Shown here: piece after piece, positions 30,744 to 46,189 of the stretch
Position numbering within the stretch: the first letter of the stretch is position 1
Layout of the letters: every line of letters begins with the position of its first letter
Assembly (NCBI GenBank): GCA_029945375.1
Contig: CM057057.1
Location: 5,766,001 to 5,830,000, forward strand
From: Agaricus subrufescens
Lineage: Eukaryota; Basidiomycota; Agaricomycetes; Agaricales; Agaricaceae
Length of the DNA: 64,000 bases
Direction of reading: 5' to 3'
The notes under the pieces: generated by a model
Databases searched by the model: none
Told to the model about the DNA's origin: nothing
Seen by the model: only the letters and a program-made list of their open reading frames with translations
Program-made: the position numbers and the translations under genes

Positions 30744-32635
30744 TGAACGCAACAGCAACTGAACGCATCGTATTTAAAGACATACCGAGATACCCAATCG
30801 GGACGCAGACGGCGCCCACAAGAATAGATACGGGTGTACCGAGCCAGCGACACAGAGCTATTTCGGCACTGCCATTGCATTAGAAATCATCAATACTGTA
30901 GTAGAACTGAAACCGGAGGAAAGATGATAGATCAGAAAAGAATGGTTGAATTTTAGTGGCCGTTCTGACCCGCTATGGTCCTTGAGTGACCGCCAACAAC
31001 CAATGACTCGGTTTCTGATCATCGCTATTCATTCTCCGTGTGCATAGGAGCTAATGAATAATCCCGCTTATACCCGAAGGGGAAAGTCAGACTGTGTTTC
31101 CCAGAGTAGACTGTGGCTCGCCATCAAAACATCCGGCCATTAATCACCTATGGAGCCGTTCAATTAAAGTATGATTCCCTGAGCATACAGCTGGCATACA
31201 GTATGGCTTGAGTTATCATCCCATTCCAGTTCCTCGACCCTAGGCTCTATAAGTTATTAAACAAACCTTTCTCATACCAGTGCGCACTGATGATCACTGA
31301 GTTAGGCTACCATCTAAACCCACATACCTCTTGTACCATGTAACTATATGTAAAGAGTAGCATTTTCTCACACCGCACTCGCAAAGCAGGAGCGTCCGCT
31401 CATCTTTTCGTGGATATGTATGCTGATTCACTTATTCAGCGGTGGGGCAGGACTTGAAAAGAAAGAAAGACTATGATGGACACATGGTGCATCATTACAA
31501 TTTGGAAATATAAGTTCAAAGGGCAATTCCTGTGCCTTGTCAAAAGCATCAATAGATTCCTTTTTGTACTACTGACTAGCGTTCATCTCATTCACAGTCG
31601 TTGTCATGGTGGGCTAGGGAAAAATACTGCTCAAGGCCTCAGGCAGTACCATGAGTACGGTTCAGCGTATGTCATGATTATAAAGAGTCTTTTCTCTCTC
31701 TCTAATATAGCGGCGAAGGGAAACTGAATCACTCGGTTTTTCGTAATAGTTCCGAGTCCGTTTCGCAGTACATAACTTACGAGGGTGTCTTACGCTTCAG
31801 GAGATGTCACCATTTTTACTAAGGTCGGACCAATATCGCTTACCTCATACGAAATCGAAAGCTGATCTTTAGTAAGGGTGCCGAGCGTAATGCGAATTGA
31901 CACATTGCTTTCCCGAATCTAGTGCAGAGATATGATGGTTAAATGTATTGGAGATTCAGCTAATTACCTCGGTGTTCGGGGATGTCCGTGATTAATGCAC
32001 TCGGCGTTTTTGATACTACGGCAACAAAATGTTCGAAGGTCTAGCAGTTATTAGCTAATTATTAGTATATCGTACACTTATCAGAATATGAGCTATTCTA
32101 ACTAATTACGGGTACATGGATCATTTGGTGGTGCTGTCTTTTGTCACGAAACGCTGTCCTACCAAGGATCATCGACCAAGGATCAGCTTGGATTTATAGA
32201 GCTCAAGCATCGATATCTTGGCAATGGGCTGTCTCTTTTTTATTTTGTTCTTTTTGCTTATCCAAAAATGAACAACTGAACAGCGACGAAAAGTGACGAG
32301 AAAATTGTCTCCGTATTTCAGGCCCGAACTCCCAAAAAGTAGTCCTTAAAGATGCCACGGGGCTGACAGTGCGATATGCGGAAGCTCTGAGTGCATTTCA
32401 TTGTCTGTCATCACAGTATCCTGGTGTTATGGGTAGTGAAATTGCTCAAGACATTCATTGGCGGAAGAGAAGACAGCATTTGAACTCCTGGGTTTCGAGG
32501 CTTATAATACGTATGGAATCAAGGCTGTCGACAACAGATGATTTCAGTGTTTCAGCTCTATCGTAGGAAATCGCATCGTTCCATTCAGATCACATGCAGG
32601 TCATAGCTACTGTTTGCTATCTACACAAAAATATC
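30744..32635. other. Intergenic region with an orphan exon-like segment
   Basis: No complete gene. On the minus strand, 31784-31920 encodes a clean exon-like block, VSIRITLGTLTKDQLSISYE, continuing to VTSPEA and a stop. It follows an acceptor site; an upstream stretch (31965-32020) ends in a donor, but the phases do not fit. On the plus strand, 32369-32566 is open (SAFHCLSSQYPGVMGSEIAQ) without a recognisable family. Either may be a remnant of a lost gene between the two P450s. Confidence 0.3.
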
Positions 32636-35157
32636 TCAAGGTCGATCCACAAGACTCATCAGGACAGGCAGCTGTGGTTTGGTAGGGTCAAGGCTTTCTA
32701 CAAACGGTTCGGCGATACCAGCCATCTTCCACGTTATACTGTGTTTCTCGGATACTTCGAACTTGAACGAGCTCAGAAGGACGGCCATGACAACCTCTGT
32801 CAACCAGTTAGGGCAAGAAACTCTAACGTAGTGCCAACGGAAGTACTCACTCATCTCCAATTGAGAGAATTTGAAACCACTAAGAAATTATACGTCAGTA
32901 GCGGTATACACATTGAGATGAACTAATTGTTATACATGCAAGCACGTCCGCCCCCAAGAAATGTCATTCTTGTATGGAATACATCAACCATCGAGGAAAT
33001 GATGAATTACGGAATATACGTACAGATTCGAATAGATTCCAGGTAAATGAGCTTCTCCTAATGTAGCGGGAGGGGGCGATAACCAACGCTCTGGCTTCCA
33101 TTCACGAGCGTCAGCCCCCCATAGGTCGGGATCAGTATTCGACCCGAGGATAGATAGGATAACATTGGTTCCGCGAGGAACGACCACCTCCCTTATCTCC
33201 TCACCGTTTTGACCGATGATAGGCTTGGAGAGTGGGACTACCGTATCCTTGGTTGCACTATAATACGATCAGCAAAGGTCAATGATGGACGGAAACTACA
33301 TACATGCGTACAAAGGGCATATTGATTGGCGGAAATCTGGTATTTAGGTGTCAGGTTGGTGATTGTATGTGACACAAGGTAGTGAGTGATACATACAATC
33401 GTAACGTTTCCCTGCAGACCGCGTCAAGGTATGGTAAAGAAACAAGTTGGTCGTAAGTCAATTGGCCGTTCTCCTGAGCTTCGCATATTTCATTACGCAA
33501 TTTCTCTTGAGCATCTGGTCGAGTGGATAGGACATGAATAATGCGGGCTAGGGCAGATGAGGTTGTATCCATGGCAGCAAATACGAAAGTTCTACATTCA
33601 ACATGTCGGCATTGGGGAGAAAGGTTGATTCGGTACAAAAGAAAACGCACGAGACCTGTTACCAACGCATTCAGTGATCATAGTTTCAGGTATCCAAAAT
33701 TATACTCACCTGTCCACAGACTTCATCGTCTGTCAAACGGTCAGCTTGATCAGCTTGTGAATTTGCTACCACTAGTGTGACGTCAGGTGAGTATGACAAT
33801 CCAAGTTCAGGTTAATACACCCACTGAGAATGCTAATAATATCCTTCTTCTGTTCCAATTCTCTTACCACGGCTTTATCGCTACTCGCCAGAGCTTTCTT
33901 CTTTTTCGTAATGATTTCTTGGGAAACATTATACATCATGTCAACTATGCCTTTCAGTTTTTGAACTCGTTGCGATGGGATGTGTTCGACAATAAATCTC
34001 TTCAGGCGCGGAAAGTCCCATTTATCAACAAATGGAAAGACAAATTCGTTGAGTACAAAACCCCATGGACCACCAGCTGCAGTACTAGAATCGCATAGAG
34101 TTAGCTACGGACAAGGGAGATGCATAACAGAAAATTTATCCAACGTACACGAATTGCTTGGCAGATTGAACATAAGGGTGTGAATTTTCCTCGTCCAGCA
34201 GATTGTCAAAAGAATAATCCATTCCACTTTGACCTATCAACTCTAATGCTGTCCTTGTAGTCCAGTCATGAATGTTGATCTCTTGGCGACCCCCTGTCAA
34301 TTTCGCTATCAAGGCAGTACGCAACTAGTTTTTAGATGTCTCAGACCACAAGCAGATCTCAATACTGATGAAAACGTACCCGCTCCGTTACTTCGTAGAA
34401 CACGGGAACTGGACAAGGCCATATATCAGCTCAGGTTCTCCGGAATATGAAGTTGTCACACTCATTTCGCGCATGTGTTTAATGGAAAATACCGGGTTCA
34501 TCATCTTTCTCTGTTTCCTGTGCTGTTCACCTGGCAAAGTAAACTTGGTTGAGTTCCAAATGAGTGACCGACATCCAACGGAATGGACTTACCGACAACT
34601 GACAACAAGCCCTCTCCTAGATATACTTTATTGCGACTACCCACGTTAATAATGATTGAAATATGCAGGTAACAATGTGCGAGTACCTGGCAAAACCAGA
34701 CGGTTCGTAAAACTGTTGGTCTTTGACTATTATATGATGAAGAGCCTTGGGGTCATAGGTTAAGAATACTCGTGACTTCATTTGTGTCAGGGACCCAAAA
34801 TAAGCACATTTAGTTGGATTACTTTACCCCCAGCGTTCCAGCGATCTTCATAACTCGTCCATCTACCAAGTACATTATTTTGAGGAACGAACGGAGAACT
34901 GAGAACTCACAAGTATCTAAGATGTGACGATTGTAGTCCCAGCCGTCGTAACTAAGCAAGTCATTTATATTTCCTATACCATCACTTTGTAAGATCCTAC
35001 TGTTATAGACACAGGAAGACAAACCGAAGATGAATGACTTTGAGGGAGGACCAGGAAGGGAATCCAGAGGTGATTTGAGGGCCAGACGTTTTAGCACAAT
35101 CCAGCCAATCCAAGTGAGGCCAGAGACGAATATGGACTCAACCAGGAGGGATATCAT
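32636..35157 (-). CDS. Cytochrome P450 monooxygenase 2
   Basis: ER-anchored heme-thiolate monooxygenase. It starts MISLLVESIFVSGLTWIGWI, with a single N-terminal membrane segment, then the hinge LDSLPGPPSKSFIFG. The I-helix reads FVFAAMDTTSSALARIIHVL, the ExxR motif is in CRETLRLY, and the PERF-type motif is WKPERWLSPP. The heme loop is intron-split and reads FLGGGRAC plus IGFKFSQLEM, with the Cys ligand kept. The last exon ends LPVLMSLVDRP. Many introns of 50-60 bases. The order of motifs and the intron position in the heme loop match the first P450, suggesting that the two share an ancestor. In the interval 34100-34830 the exons of the N-terminal half are less certain. The function is probably oxidation of a hydrophobic compound; the substrate is unknown. 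Confidence 0.85.
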
Positions 35158-37713
35158 GCTGGGCGACTTACAAGATGGAGTAGCACCTTTATGATGAACC
35201 CAAGGGCCCGAGGGTATTTAAGAAGACAGCGCGGCAAAAATTAGCCATAGTAGCGCGGTTCGTCATCTTGGATTACCTTAAATGTGGTGTCAAGAGCTGG
35301 AACATAATGCCGAGCTTCATCGGAGGAAAGAGAAGCATGAGAGAAGCATGGCTAGTGGCCAAATTATAGATCATGTGCTTACTAATGGACATACACCCTC
35401 ACCCACGCTCTTGCCACCCTTTGGCAAGGGCATACCTAGGACTGCGGCTTTCATGTTCTAGATACATAGAACTTCTTGCGTTATGTAGCAGACATGCAAG
35501 TTGGAAAGAGGTATTCCGACCGATCTCACAGATGAAGTCGGGAATGGGGTAACTAGAGGCCGTGTGTAAAAGCCGTGTAATACATAGAACACAAGATGGG
35601 ACGCCGCTCTTGGTCCATGATGACTCAAAGTAGTCTGATTTAAAGTCAAGACTCCGTGATTCACAGCAACCTCCGTTGAGCCGCGGCCTGATATTCACAT
35701 ATCAATAACGTTTTTGAATATATCTCGTGAGCTGTTACCCCCCTAACCTTACTACGAAGCTCTCAATGACGATTTGTCCAAGCCCCACGCTACCTTTTAC
35801 AAGAGGTGTGCGTGATAAGTAATTTATTCGATGACTTTCCGTCGATCTTCCTCTCACAAGTGCCATAGAGCGCACTCAACAAGCCCTCGGAGCTGACATG
35901 AAAAGTTGTCAAAATTCGGGGGAGTTCCACAAAAACAAAGATGTAGGTTCTCAAGAAGCCACGCGACTTGCGCAGCGCACGTAGTCGACGAGAGCTTCTA
36001 GTGTGTCGTAATTTTATTAGGAAAGAGACACGATTGGAAAACGCGAGGGTGTGCATAACAAATGTATTCTTAACTTTTTATTTTTTTGGTTTTGACTGGG
36101 ACCCTCTTCATTATCTGATGAGGATTATGCATTGTCCAGCTGGCGAGCATTTTGGAAGTGTCGGGATAGATGGGTTTCCGATTAGCCCGTGGAGAAGGTC
36201 AGTGACGTAACTTTGTAGAAGTTCCTATGTGATGGAAGCAAACGTGCTGGCAGGACTGGCGGAACAGAAGGGTAAAGCATTAAATTGCGGCTACCGTCTG
36301 ACCAAAACACGACCTGTATATGAGTTCCTACAGCAATGAGGCAGCGAAGTTCATTTTAATCACCGACCCGCTAACCGTGAAGAGATACACCACTCATGAA
36401 ACAGGGACAGGGTGTGTCAAGTTAACTGTCATCTGATATGCGGGTGAATGTCACCAGAAGCCCTTATAGTTGCTGCTTTGTGGACTAGATGCATCACCTG
36501 CCCCACCTTATCTTACCTTACAGAGAGGGTACAGATGCTGAGCTCACGCGAGGACGGACGTGGACTGCACGCTCGATTGTGCACGCTCGACGCAGACTGG
36601 CCCGTGGTGGACGCAGGGTAGTGGATCGTGGACGTGGATCAGATGTGCGGAGTAGTTCTCATTATGCAGGATGAATGTACAATTTGGGGTGATAAAAGTA
36701 CAGTCTTATGGTAAGAAAACAACAGAGCAATAGATGATAACGAGTCACAGAAAGCTAAGTGAAAAGGCCTCCTGAGAGAAGACATGATGACAAGAGCAAG
36801 GTGGCTTTCGAACACCGGGGTTTTATTGGATATACGTTAAGCGGAGCCTCACACTACATGTCACAATGGACGTGCATAAAGCATTTCCGGGAAGGTATCA
36901 GAAATTGAAGGCATATATAGGCCTCCTGTGGTTCTTAGATACTAACATTGTTTACGGTATAAGTACCTCGCTCCACCAAAAAAAGGATACAGTGTTGGCG
37001 TGGCTAATGACACAACGACACCCACTCACACATGAGCCAAACCGCGGTGATGCAGAGTCAATCGGCAAAGACGTAAAGCGACCTGGATACGAGCTCTACA
37101 GGGAGGTGATACCGGCATCACGCAGACACTTCGCATAATCACTTTGACTCGCAAATCAATACCTGTGCTTTATGCTCACTTGCCCCTATCTTTGACACCA
37201 ACGGATGAAGTTTTTAGGTGTCATGATATCTATCATGTAATGTCTAATTAAAACCAGCTTATCGGAGGACTTGCTAAAATTAATTATGGCGGTAGACATA
37301 ATACGGGAACGTTGGATACAACACGGGCTCGGACGGGGAGGATCCCGCACGTGGCCTCCACTCTTCAGGTAGCTCGGAGGGGATGTATTCAAGACCACCG
37401 AGAGAAACATATTGTTCAAGGAAGAAAAGGAAAGGAATATTTCGATATCGCGATACCGGAGTCACAAAGGACCAACCACTGAGTAGGTGAATAATATACT
37501 ATACTTCCGTTGAGCGAATTCAAGTTATTGATTATAATATCACAAATATTGTATATATAGCTTAATAACACAGTCTCACAAAAGTAGACAGTAGTGTAAC
37601 AAACATCGTAGAAAGACGAAAAATGAGAGCGATAGTATAGATGTTGTACAAGCTTACTTGTACTCCATCCTTCGCAAACTAGGCTGACGAGCTTCAAATG
37701 CGCCAACTCGGCT
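35158..37713. other. Long intergenic region, no gene seen
   Basis: About 2.5 kb without a supported gene. Minus-strand frames at 35399-35698 and 35790-36056 and the plus frame 36866-37138 lack coding character or splice continuity. A short direct repeat, tgcacgctcga, occurs twice at about 36566-36592 beside a run of ggacg-type words. It could be a decayed region between the P450 and the oxidoreductase. Confidence 0.4.
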
Positions 37714-39986
<2,273 letters not shown>

Positions 39987-41919
39987 CTGTTGGGAAGCAC
40001 TGGAATACAGGAATTCCGCGACAATAAAGCCTTTTATCTTCTTACACAGCGCCCCTTTAGCCTTACGGCCCGCCAAAGCGCGGCCGACAATGATGAAGGT
40101 GAACTAGATTAGACAACGACAGCTCCGAACTGATCGACTCGGAAAGTTAGTTCGACGTTCAATATTCAACGCTCGAGGCTATAAGGGTGGGCGTCATGTG
40201 GAATACGGTCATGAACCCGCAACGGAACCCACGGATCTTTTTGTAGACCCCTTGATTGAGGCAATACCAGAAACTCAAACACTCAGCAACCGCCAAGGTT
40301 TAGCTAAACTAGAAGATGAGTGACAATTACCGACATAGAACCTGATTCTAATTACGCACCTTCCGCAGTCCCATTCGCGTGTTAAAAGTAAAGTGACCCG
40401 TAGGGAACTTTCCCGGACAGCCGGGCCTACGTGACTCGGGAGTCTTCGGGTTGATATCAAATGTTGCTCCCCATTTATCAATATAATTATTATTCGGCAC
40501 CCCTATTCATTTAGTGATGCACAGTGATGCACAGGTCGGAATGCGGGAAGGAAAATCGCCATTCTGAGTTGTTGGCAGTGGACAAGCGAACTTAGCGAAG
40601 AGACTAGTCAGACGGCCGTCGGCAAGTTCCATATATTAGCTTGAAACAATAGTGGTTAGCACTTGCGGATTGAAACATTTCGCTATCGGTCTACTTATTC
40701 ATTTGTACACTCGCACAGATTGTGCTCGAGTGGCGTGTGATGAACACTGCTCCCCTTTTAAAAACAAAGAAACATTCAGCTATGTCATTCTCGCGTTATT
40801 TACAGCGGCGCGAGGGCCTGGCTGTGTTATCCACGTTTGCAATCTCGCAACGTTAAGAGAATGTTGCTAACGGTGTAAAAAGTTGGAATTTCCAACATCG
40901 GAAGGTTCAGATTGTAGCTCGGTTGCTTCAACTATAATTCATCTGTATTCTTACTCCAAGGTCCGAGCAGTGCGGGAGTGGAATAGAATGATATGAGATC
41001 AAATGTATATCGTCAGACGTTTTGATGACTCACATTCAAATTGTTTCATAATCAAACCCTACAGTAGGATGCAGACATTTGCAACGCTGGCTTCATTCAT
41101 CCATTCATCACAAAAACATAAAATCACCTCGGAGCTACACCACAAAGCAAATAGCGTCATCGCCCTAGGGACTGTCACTCTGCCCAAAACTATTCTCAGA
41201 ACCTCTAAGCTTGACCACTTCCCACAGATATTGAGAACTAGTTCAACCCGCTGGTTCAACCGTTTTCTACATGACTCACCCACCCCAGCAGAGCCCAAGC
41301 CCACCTGGCGGGCTCGGCTCAGTATTTTTGAAAGCCCGAGCCCTACAAAGCCGAGCCCAAGCCCGGGCTTTTGAGCCGAGCCGAGCCCGCCCTTCACTAC
41401 CCACACCAAGGTGACAAAGGCACATTTAACAACAGCTCGTGCATCACATTGTTCAAAGAAAATGGCTGAAAGTTTCACGCCTGTCATAAGTCTGCAAGTG
41501 GATGAAAGTCTTTCGAACTAAAAAAAGCCATACTCAATATTAGGTGAGGCTGAAGATCTCTCAGATAACTCTTTTGGACCTGCCACTATGTAATGGTTCC
41601 ATTGTATTTTTCACTCTCATTTCCAAGCACCGCAGCTGTTGATACCATCTTGAGAATCAGAAAGCTAAAGTTCCGTTCAGACGTCGAGAGTTGGCATACC
41701 CGACAATACCAGGTTTGTCTTCGATTGGCCGTATTTGTATCACCCAGAGCACGAAAGGGTGCCATCATTACCACGAGAATCAGAAGTTGGACCTCACATG
41801 ACTATTTTTGGTCTTCTTCCACCACGGAACCAACGTGGTCCTTTCTTCGTCAAGCTCTTGTATTGATCCTTGAATTTCCCCGTTACTTCAATATAAGAGG
41901 CATCCTCTCAGCTGCAAAG
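39987..41919. other. Intergenic region with GAGCCC-rich palindromic patch
   Basis: No supported gene. The frames 41003-41374 (+) and 41059-41487 (-) overlap a low-complexity patch and arise from it. At 41281-41397 the words gagccc, aagccc and ggctcggctc recur. An inverted pair, ggctcggctca (41311-41321) and tgagccgagcc (41372-41382), could form a hairpin. Confidence 0.45.
41281..41397. repeat. GAGCCC-rich inverted repeat
   Basis: Short GC-rich repeat in AT-richer surroundings. It has at least six gagccc or gagcccg words, an 11-base inverted pair at 41311-41321 and 41372-41382, and the palindrome gcccgggc at 41361-41368. The origin may be the end of a decayed mobile element; this is inference. 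Confidence 0.5.
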
Positions 41920-42222
41920 ATGGTATTGCCTCCGCTGAACTTTGCCGAGATGTATGCAAAGGTAGCTGCATCTTTGTTATTTGCGCCTCTAGGCTCGCAA
42001 AGCCTTACTGGTATACGAAATATGTTCGCCTTGTAAGCATTATCAAGTTAGTTTCTTCTGTGCACAGATATGAGACTTCTATTCTAGCGGTGACAGGTGC
42101 GATATTTCACCAGAATTTCAGAAATAATGAAATCGATCTCAATTAAACCTTTCTATTCGTCAACAGCTACAGTTAGTATTTGGTAATGTTACTTTGCTTT
42201 CACATATTGAATTAAGCATACT

Positions 42223-43287
42223 ATGACAGCAACTAACGGTTGGGGAGGTTCTGGTGATCCCACTTCACCTCATAGTTCTGTCTGCTTCTCTGGAGGTCCT
42301 CCTTGGTCCGTGCAATTCAGTCAAATAACAGGGACGAACCTTATCGACGTAGGTTCTCCCCCAGTTCCGAGACATCCTGACGCGCCAATTTTTTTTCAGC
42401 TTGCAGTCTCCGGCGCTGCGGTGAATAACAGCATTATTTTCACGGGGCCCCTCGACTTCGCAGGTCAGACTGCGGCCTTCCTTGAAGAAATCGCGCCGTT
42501 CCCCAATAAAGTGGCTTGGAACAGCAGTGATTCACTGTTCACTGTATCTTTCGGAAGTTGAGCCACTTTTATCTCTTTATCCGTCAGAAACTGACTCTAA
42601 TGCCAGCCAATGACGTGAACCATGCATTCCCAAGTACTACCGACAATGGAGCACAACTGTACAGTAGAGTGATGGGTTCTTATTTCGCTTCCGTAGATAA
42701 GCTATACGCCGCCGGGGCGCGCAACTTTGTTTTTAATAACGTCGTCCCGTTCAATAGGGCCCAGATCGGAGTCGGACAGGGACCGCAGCTCCAGGAAAAG
42801 ATGAATGTGAATTGAATCACTTCAAGATCATCAGACTCATAAACTAACTAAAATTCCGCAGCAAAATATACTTGAATGGAATGTTCAGCTTGCCTCACAC
42901 GCAGCTGCCTATTGTGCCACAAAATCTGATATAAAGACCTGTCTAGTTTTCGATACTCGTACGAATCATTTCTTTCTCTGTCACTCTAGGAACTCATCCG
43001 AATTAAACTGATCAGATACTGTCTTTACCAATTTGATGAATAACCCATCCCAATTTGGCTTTGCGAGTGCAGACGCTTTCTGCCAATCGTATGCGAATAA
43101 CTTCGGGTGCAACGCTCTCACCACAGTTGATCCCACATGTCTTGGTCCATTGGCTGTCTGTGAGTGATAGTTGTTTTCAGGGTATCTCAGCTATTCATTC
43201 TCGCTAGATATATGGAAAGACTCACTCCATCCATCATATGCAGCGGACAAGTTTTGGGCAGAGGGATTGATTGACCAGTTGAACTGA
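42223..43287 (+). pseudogene. GDSL/CE16-type esterase lacking its serine block
   Basis: The frame carries most of a secreted GDSL-family carbohydrate esterase: NGWGGSGDPTSPHSSVCFSG, the block II-like AVSGAAVNNSII, an intron-split block III (FTVSFGS plus NDVNHAF, oxyanion Asn), and VFNNVVPFNRAQIG. The final block V is WKDSLHPSYAADKFWAEGLI with the catalytic Asp and His. Introns of about 50 bases separate at least four exons, and the last ends DQLN. What is missing is block I with the nucleophile Ser (GDS). Upstream, at 42170-42185, a short LVF-type stretch leads to an intron, but the next exon does not continue in frame and has no GDS. No signal peptide exon joins either. I therefore call it a probable pseudogene, though a missed micro-exon is possible. 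Confidence 0.6.
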
Positions 43288-44323
43288 ATACGGTAAAACA
43301 GCACCCGCGCTTAGGGAGAATTTGTCTTTGATATACGAAACCTGTATTGAATATGACTTGGTGTATTGTACCATAGTGCGCTGTTGGTGTCATCGATTTT
43401 GGACATAGAACGATGCGTTCCATAGAAGACAGAAACGCAGCTGCCTATAGGTGTGTAAAGAGACTACACGAGCTGGCCAAGTGCTCGTACACCCAAGGGG
43501 ACATAACAAAATATCTTGCGACATTCTGCCACTGAAAACGATTGCTCCCTACGATCACCGGCATTTTATAAGTCACATTCCACAGGTACATGAGTTCTAT
43601 ATAGAGTACTTATGGGGAGTATAAACCGATGAATAAAAGCAACGCGTGTTGCAGGGATGTAAGGACACTCACGGAAGTCGCTAACATTCACAGACAACAA
43701 GTTGAGAACTACGCGTTTCCGTCCCTTCTTGGCTAATTGAATCACCCGGTTAGGGGCATAACGACAACCAGTTTCGTACATTGGTGCGCTTGAGTAAACC
43801 CGGAGATTGAGGTCGGAAGATAAGCTGTTAGGAGACGCCTCTTGTGCCTTACTTCTGGTTGGTCTTAGCGCCATCGGGCGGCATACTCGTATGGGGAAGG
43901 GGTGATTTTGGGTTTCTCCTCTGATTCTACTCATACTCGTATATGTAGGACCGAATTGCGTACGAGCACCGGTATATATATAAAACACGACTCTGATTTT
44001 GTGAAGAGGTCATTGAAGGTCTTTCATTTTCAATAGTTCAGCGCTGCAACTGCACACCCGTCACCACAAATACCCGGTATCACTGGACTACGATAATTTA
44101 CATATGATAGAATGACTGCATGTAAACATGAATTGACAAGTATGCTCAGTTAGCGTACACCCAAAAAATAACACAACGTATGCAATAATAAAACAGAATG
44201 CTGTGATGTATGTGCAAACCATAGAGCTTTTGAAAAACCTCGACAATATCCGCGCACATAATAAATGGGAGCAGCATCGAAGTTGAAATCTATAGCGGTC
44301 AGATAGCGCGATGAATCATTTCA
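43288..44323. other. Intergenic, no confident gene
   Basis: A minus-strand frame 43566-43988 stays open for 140 codons. It begins at a non-ATG codon inside a tatatatataaaa run, and I recognise nothing in it. The rest is AT-rich. It separates the esterase remnant (+) from the BTB gene (-), whose 3' ends face each other. Confidence 0.4.
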
Positions 44324-45386
44324 TCAATCCCACGACCTCTCTCGCTCTCCCTCTAGTTCTGCCCAATCATCTAAACCAAAGATGAAAGGTAGTGCCGACC
44401 ACATTTCATCGCTCAGCACCTGTTGGCGACGAACAAAAGCGACATGACATTGTTTGCAAAGACCGTGGTCTATAAGATGTTCATGCTCGCGGTAGAAATC
44501 TAGATAGCAGGCCACGGTCCATCCGGTGACTATCTCGGGTATCTTTTGTCTCGTGTAGATACACTTCGCCTCGCCGCAGCAAGAGCTGCCTTCGATTCCT
44601 TCTGGAGGGAGAACCGAAAGGCTTACGGCGTACCTGTTCTGAAGCATCAAAAGTTTTTCACGACCGAGGAGGGCGATTCGTAGATCATCAGGGCAAAGTC
44701 GAAGCTTTTGCCCGGCCCAATCAGCTCCTTCGATCGATTTGATGAGAGGATGACTGCTGATGCAGTACATAATAGAAGGTATGATCCAAGGGAGATCAAA
44801 TTCTCGTGCGACCTGGAGAGCAGCAAAGGGTGTATTGTCAACCGGGGGTATCGTACGAGTTTGGTCACGTTGATGCCATGCTTCTAGGGTAGTCGGGAAT
44901 GTTACGGCCAAATGCTGGAGTGCTCGTCGGCGCAGATATTGGACGTCATATTTGGTGCTCAGCCGCAGGATGCCGGCTACGATAGCAAGTTCGGTCTGTG
45001 AAGGCGGAGGTTCAAAGAAGCTAGAGATGAGCAAAGTTAATAATAGGAACCGAAGACGTCGGAACGGAAAGACAAGTAGACAGAGCGACATACGCGGAGT
45101 CGAAAATTGCATTTAGAAAATATCGGACATCCTCCGTCGCGTCGTACAATCGTACGACTGGGCAGTTGTCCAGCGTAAGGTTTCCCTCAGGAGGGGGAGG
45201 GAATGCCAGCATATCTTTGAAGACGGATGAACGGGAAGCTAGAAGACCGCTATACACTCTGAATAAGGCATCGTCGGTCTGCAGTATGATGTTCCCGTCT
45301 TCAAACCAGATATCGTCTCGCGGGAGCTCGTGCAAGTTTTGAATTTCCGAAGGGATGTCATTGCCAATGACAGGGGAGACATGCAT
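44324..45386 (-). CDS. BTB/POZ domain protein
   Basis: Two exons are clear. Exon 1 starts MHVSPVIGNDIPSEIQ and contains the BTB core: IWFEDGNIILQTDDALFRVY, then SRSSVFKDMLAFPPP and VRLYDATEDVRYFLNAIFDS. An intron of about 72 bases (45022-45093) leads to exon 2, beginning FFEPPPSQTELAIVAGILRL. BTB folds mediate protein-protein contacts, often for ubiquitin ligases. The C-terminal half contains repeated Cys pairs (SSCCGEAKC and LCKQCHVAFVRRQ) that might bind a metal ion; this is inference. It ends GERERSWD. Such BTB proteins form large lineage-specific families in agaricomycetes, and specific roles are rarely known. The length of about 330 residues is typical for that group. Confidence 0.85.
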
Positions 45387-46189
45387 GATAGCTTAATCAG
45401 GGAGTAGTCAAGAAGAAGAGGGAGGCAGAAGAGGAAATGCGGCAACGAAGAGAAAAATTTTAGGCCGTAGGAAGGGGGGTATCGACGGACCAGAGATGTT
45501 CTTGTCATAAAAAGCAGGCCGGTTATAAGCTTGGTCACACGTGGCTGGACTTTGCCGTTTTCGGAATCTTAGCTTGAATTGAACCTGGATAGCTAACTCG
45601 AACCCACTTGTCTTCCTTTCAACTCGCCCCCGAGCATCCTCAGTCGGCTAGCAATCCCAGATAGCCGGCCCCATCGCTGCCTTGAAGCCTTCAACGGGAG
45701 CACGCCGCCTCCGAGGCCCATCAGCCCATTCTGCTGGTAAGGGCAACGTGGGATAAAGAAGGGCGAACTATAGCCACAGTCGTTCAATAAACATAGACTA
45801 TTCCTTCTGGACGTATGCCCGCCTTGGGGATGCCTCGTTGAGACAGAACTACAAATTACGAATGCTCCCTGTACATGAGGCGTTGAGGCCTGAGGTGTCG
45901 ACGAAGAATGACCCTCGGCTTTTTGCGGCCTACGAACCTGATCAATATTCTGATCTCTAAAATTAGTGGTGCGCCCGACCCCTAATATAATCAAACTGAC
46001 AATATGATTCCTAGCGACAATCTGACTGAAACATGGTGAAATGAACTGCGCTCGTCCACTCTAGCCTTCATATTCACGTGTATGACTATGACCTCAACCA
46101 CCCCACTCAGCTCCATCCGCTCCAGCTTTCATCTGAATCATATAATAACAGCCCACTCGCATTACCTTCCTTCACCACCAACTGTTATC
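45387..46189. other. Divergent intergenic region
   Basis: Upstream of both the BTB gene (-) and the metallothionein (+). The minus frame 45593-45994 starts at a non-supported codon and has no features, so it is rejected. A TATA-like catataataa at about 46138-46147 sits about 45 bases before the metallothionein ATG. Confidence 0.45.

Noticed and set aside
43566..43988. A 140-codon minus-strand frame
   Set aside because: It begins at a non-ATG codon in a TATA-like run, and no domain or splice partner was found.
45593..45994. A 133-codon minus-strand frame
   Set aside because: Mixed composition, no recognisable motif, and it sits in the promoter space of the BTB and metallothionein genes.
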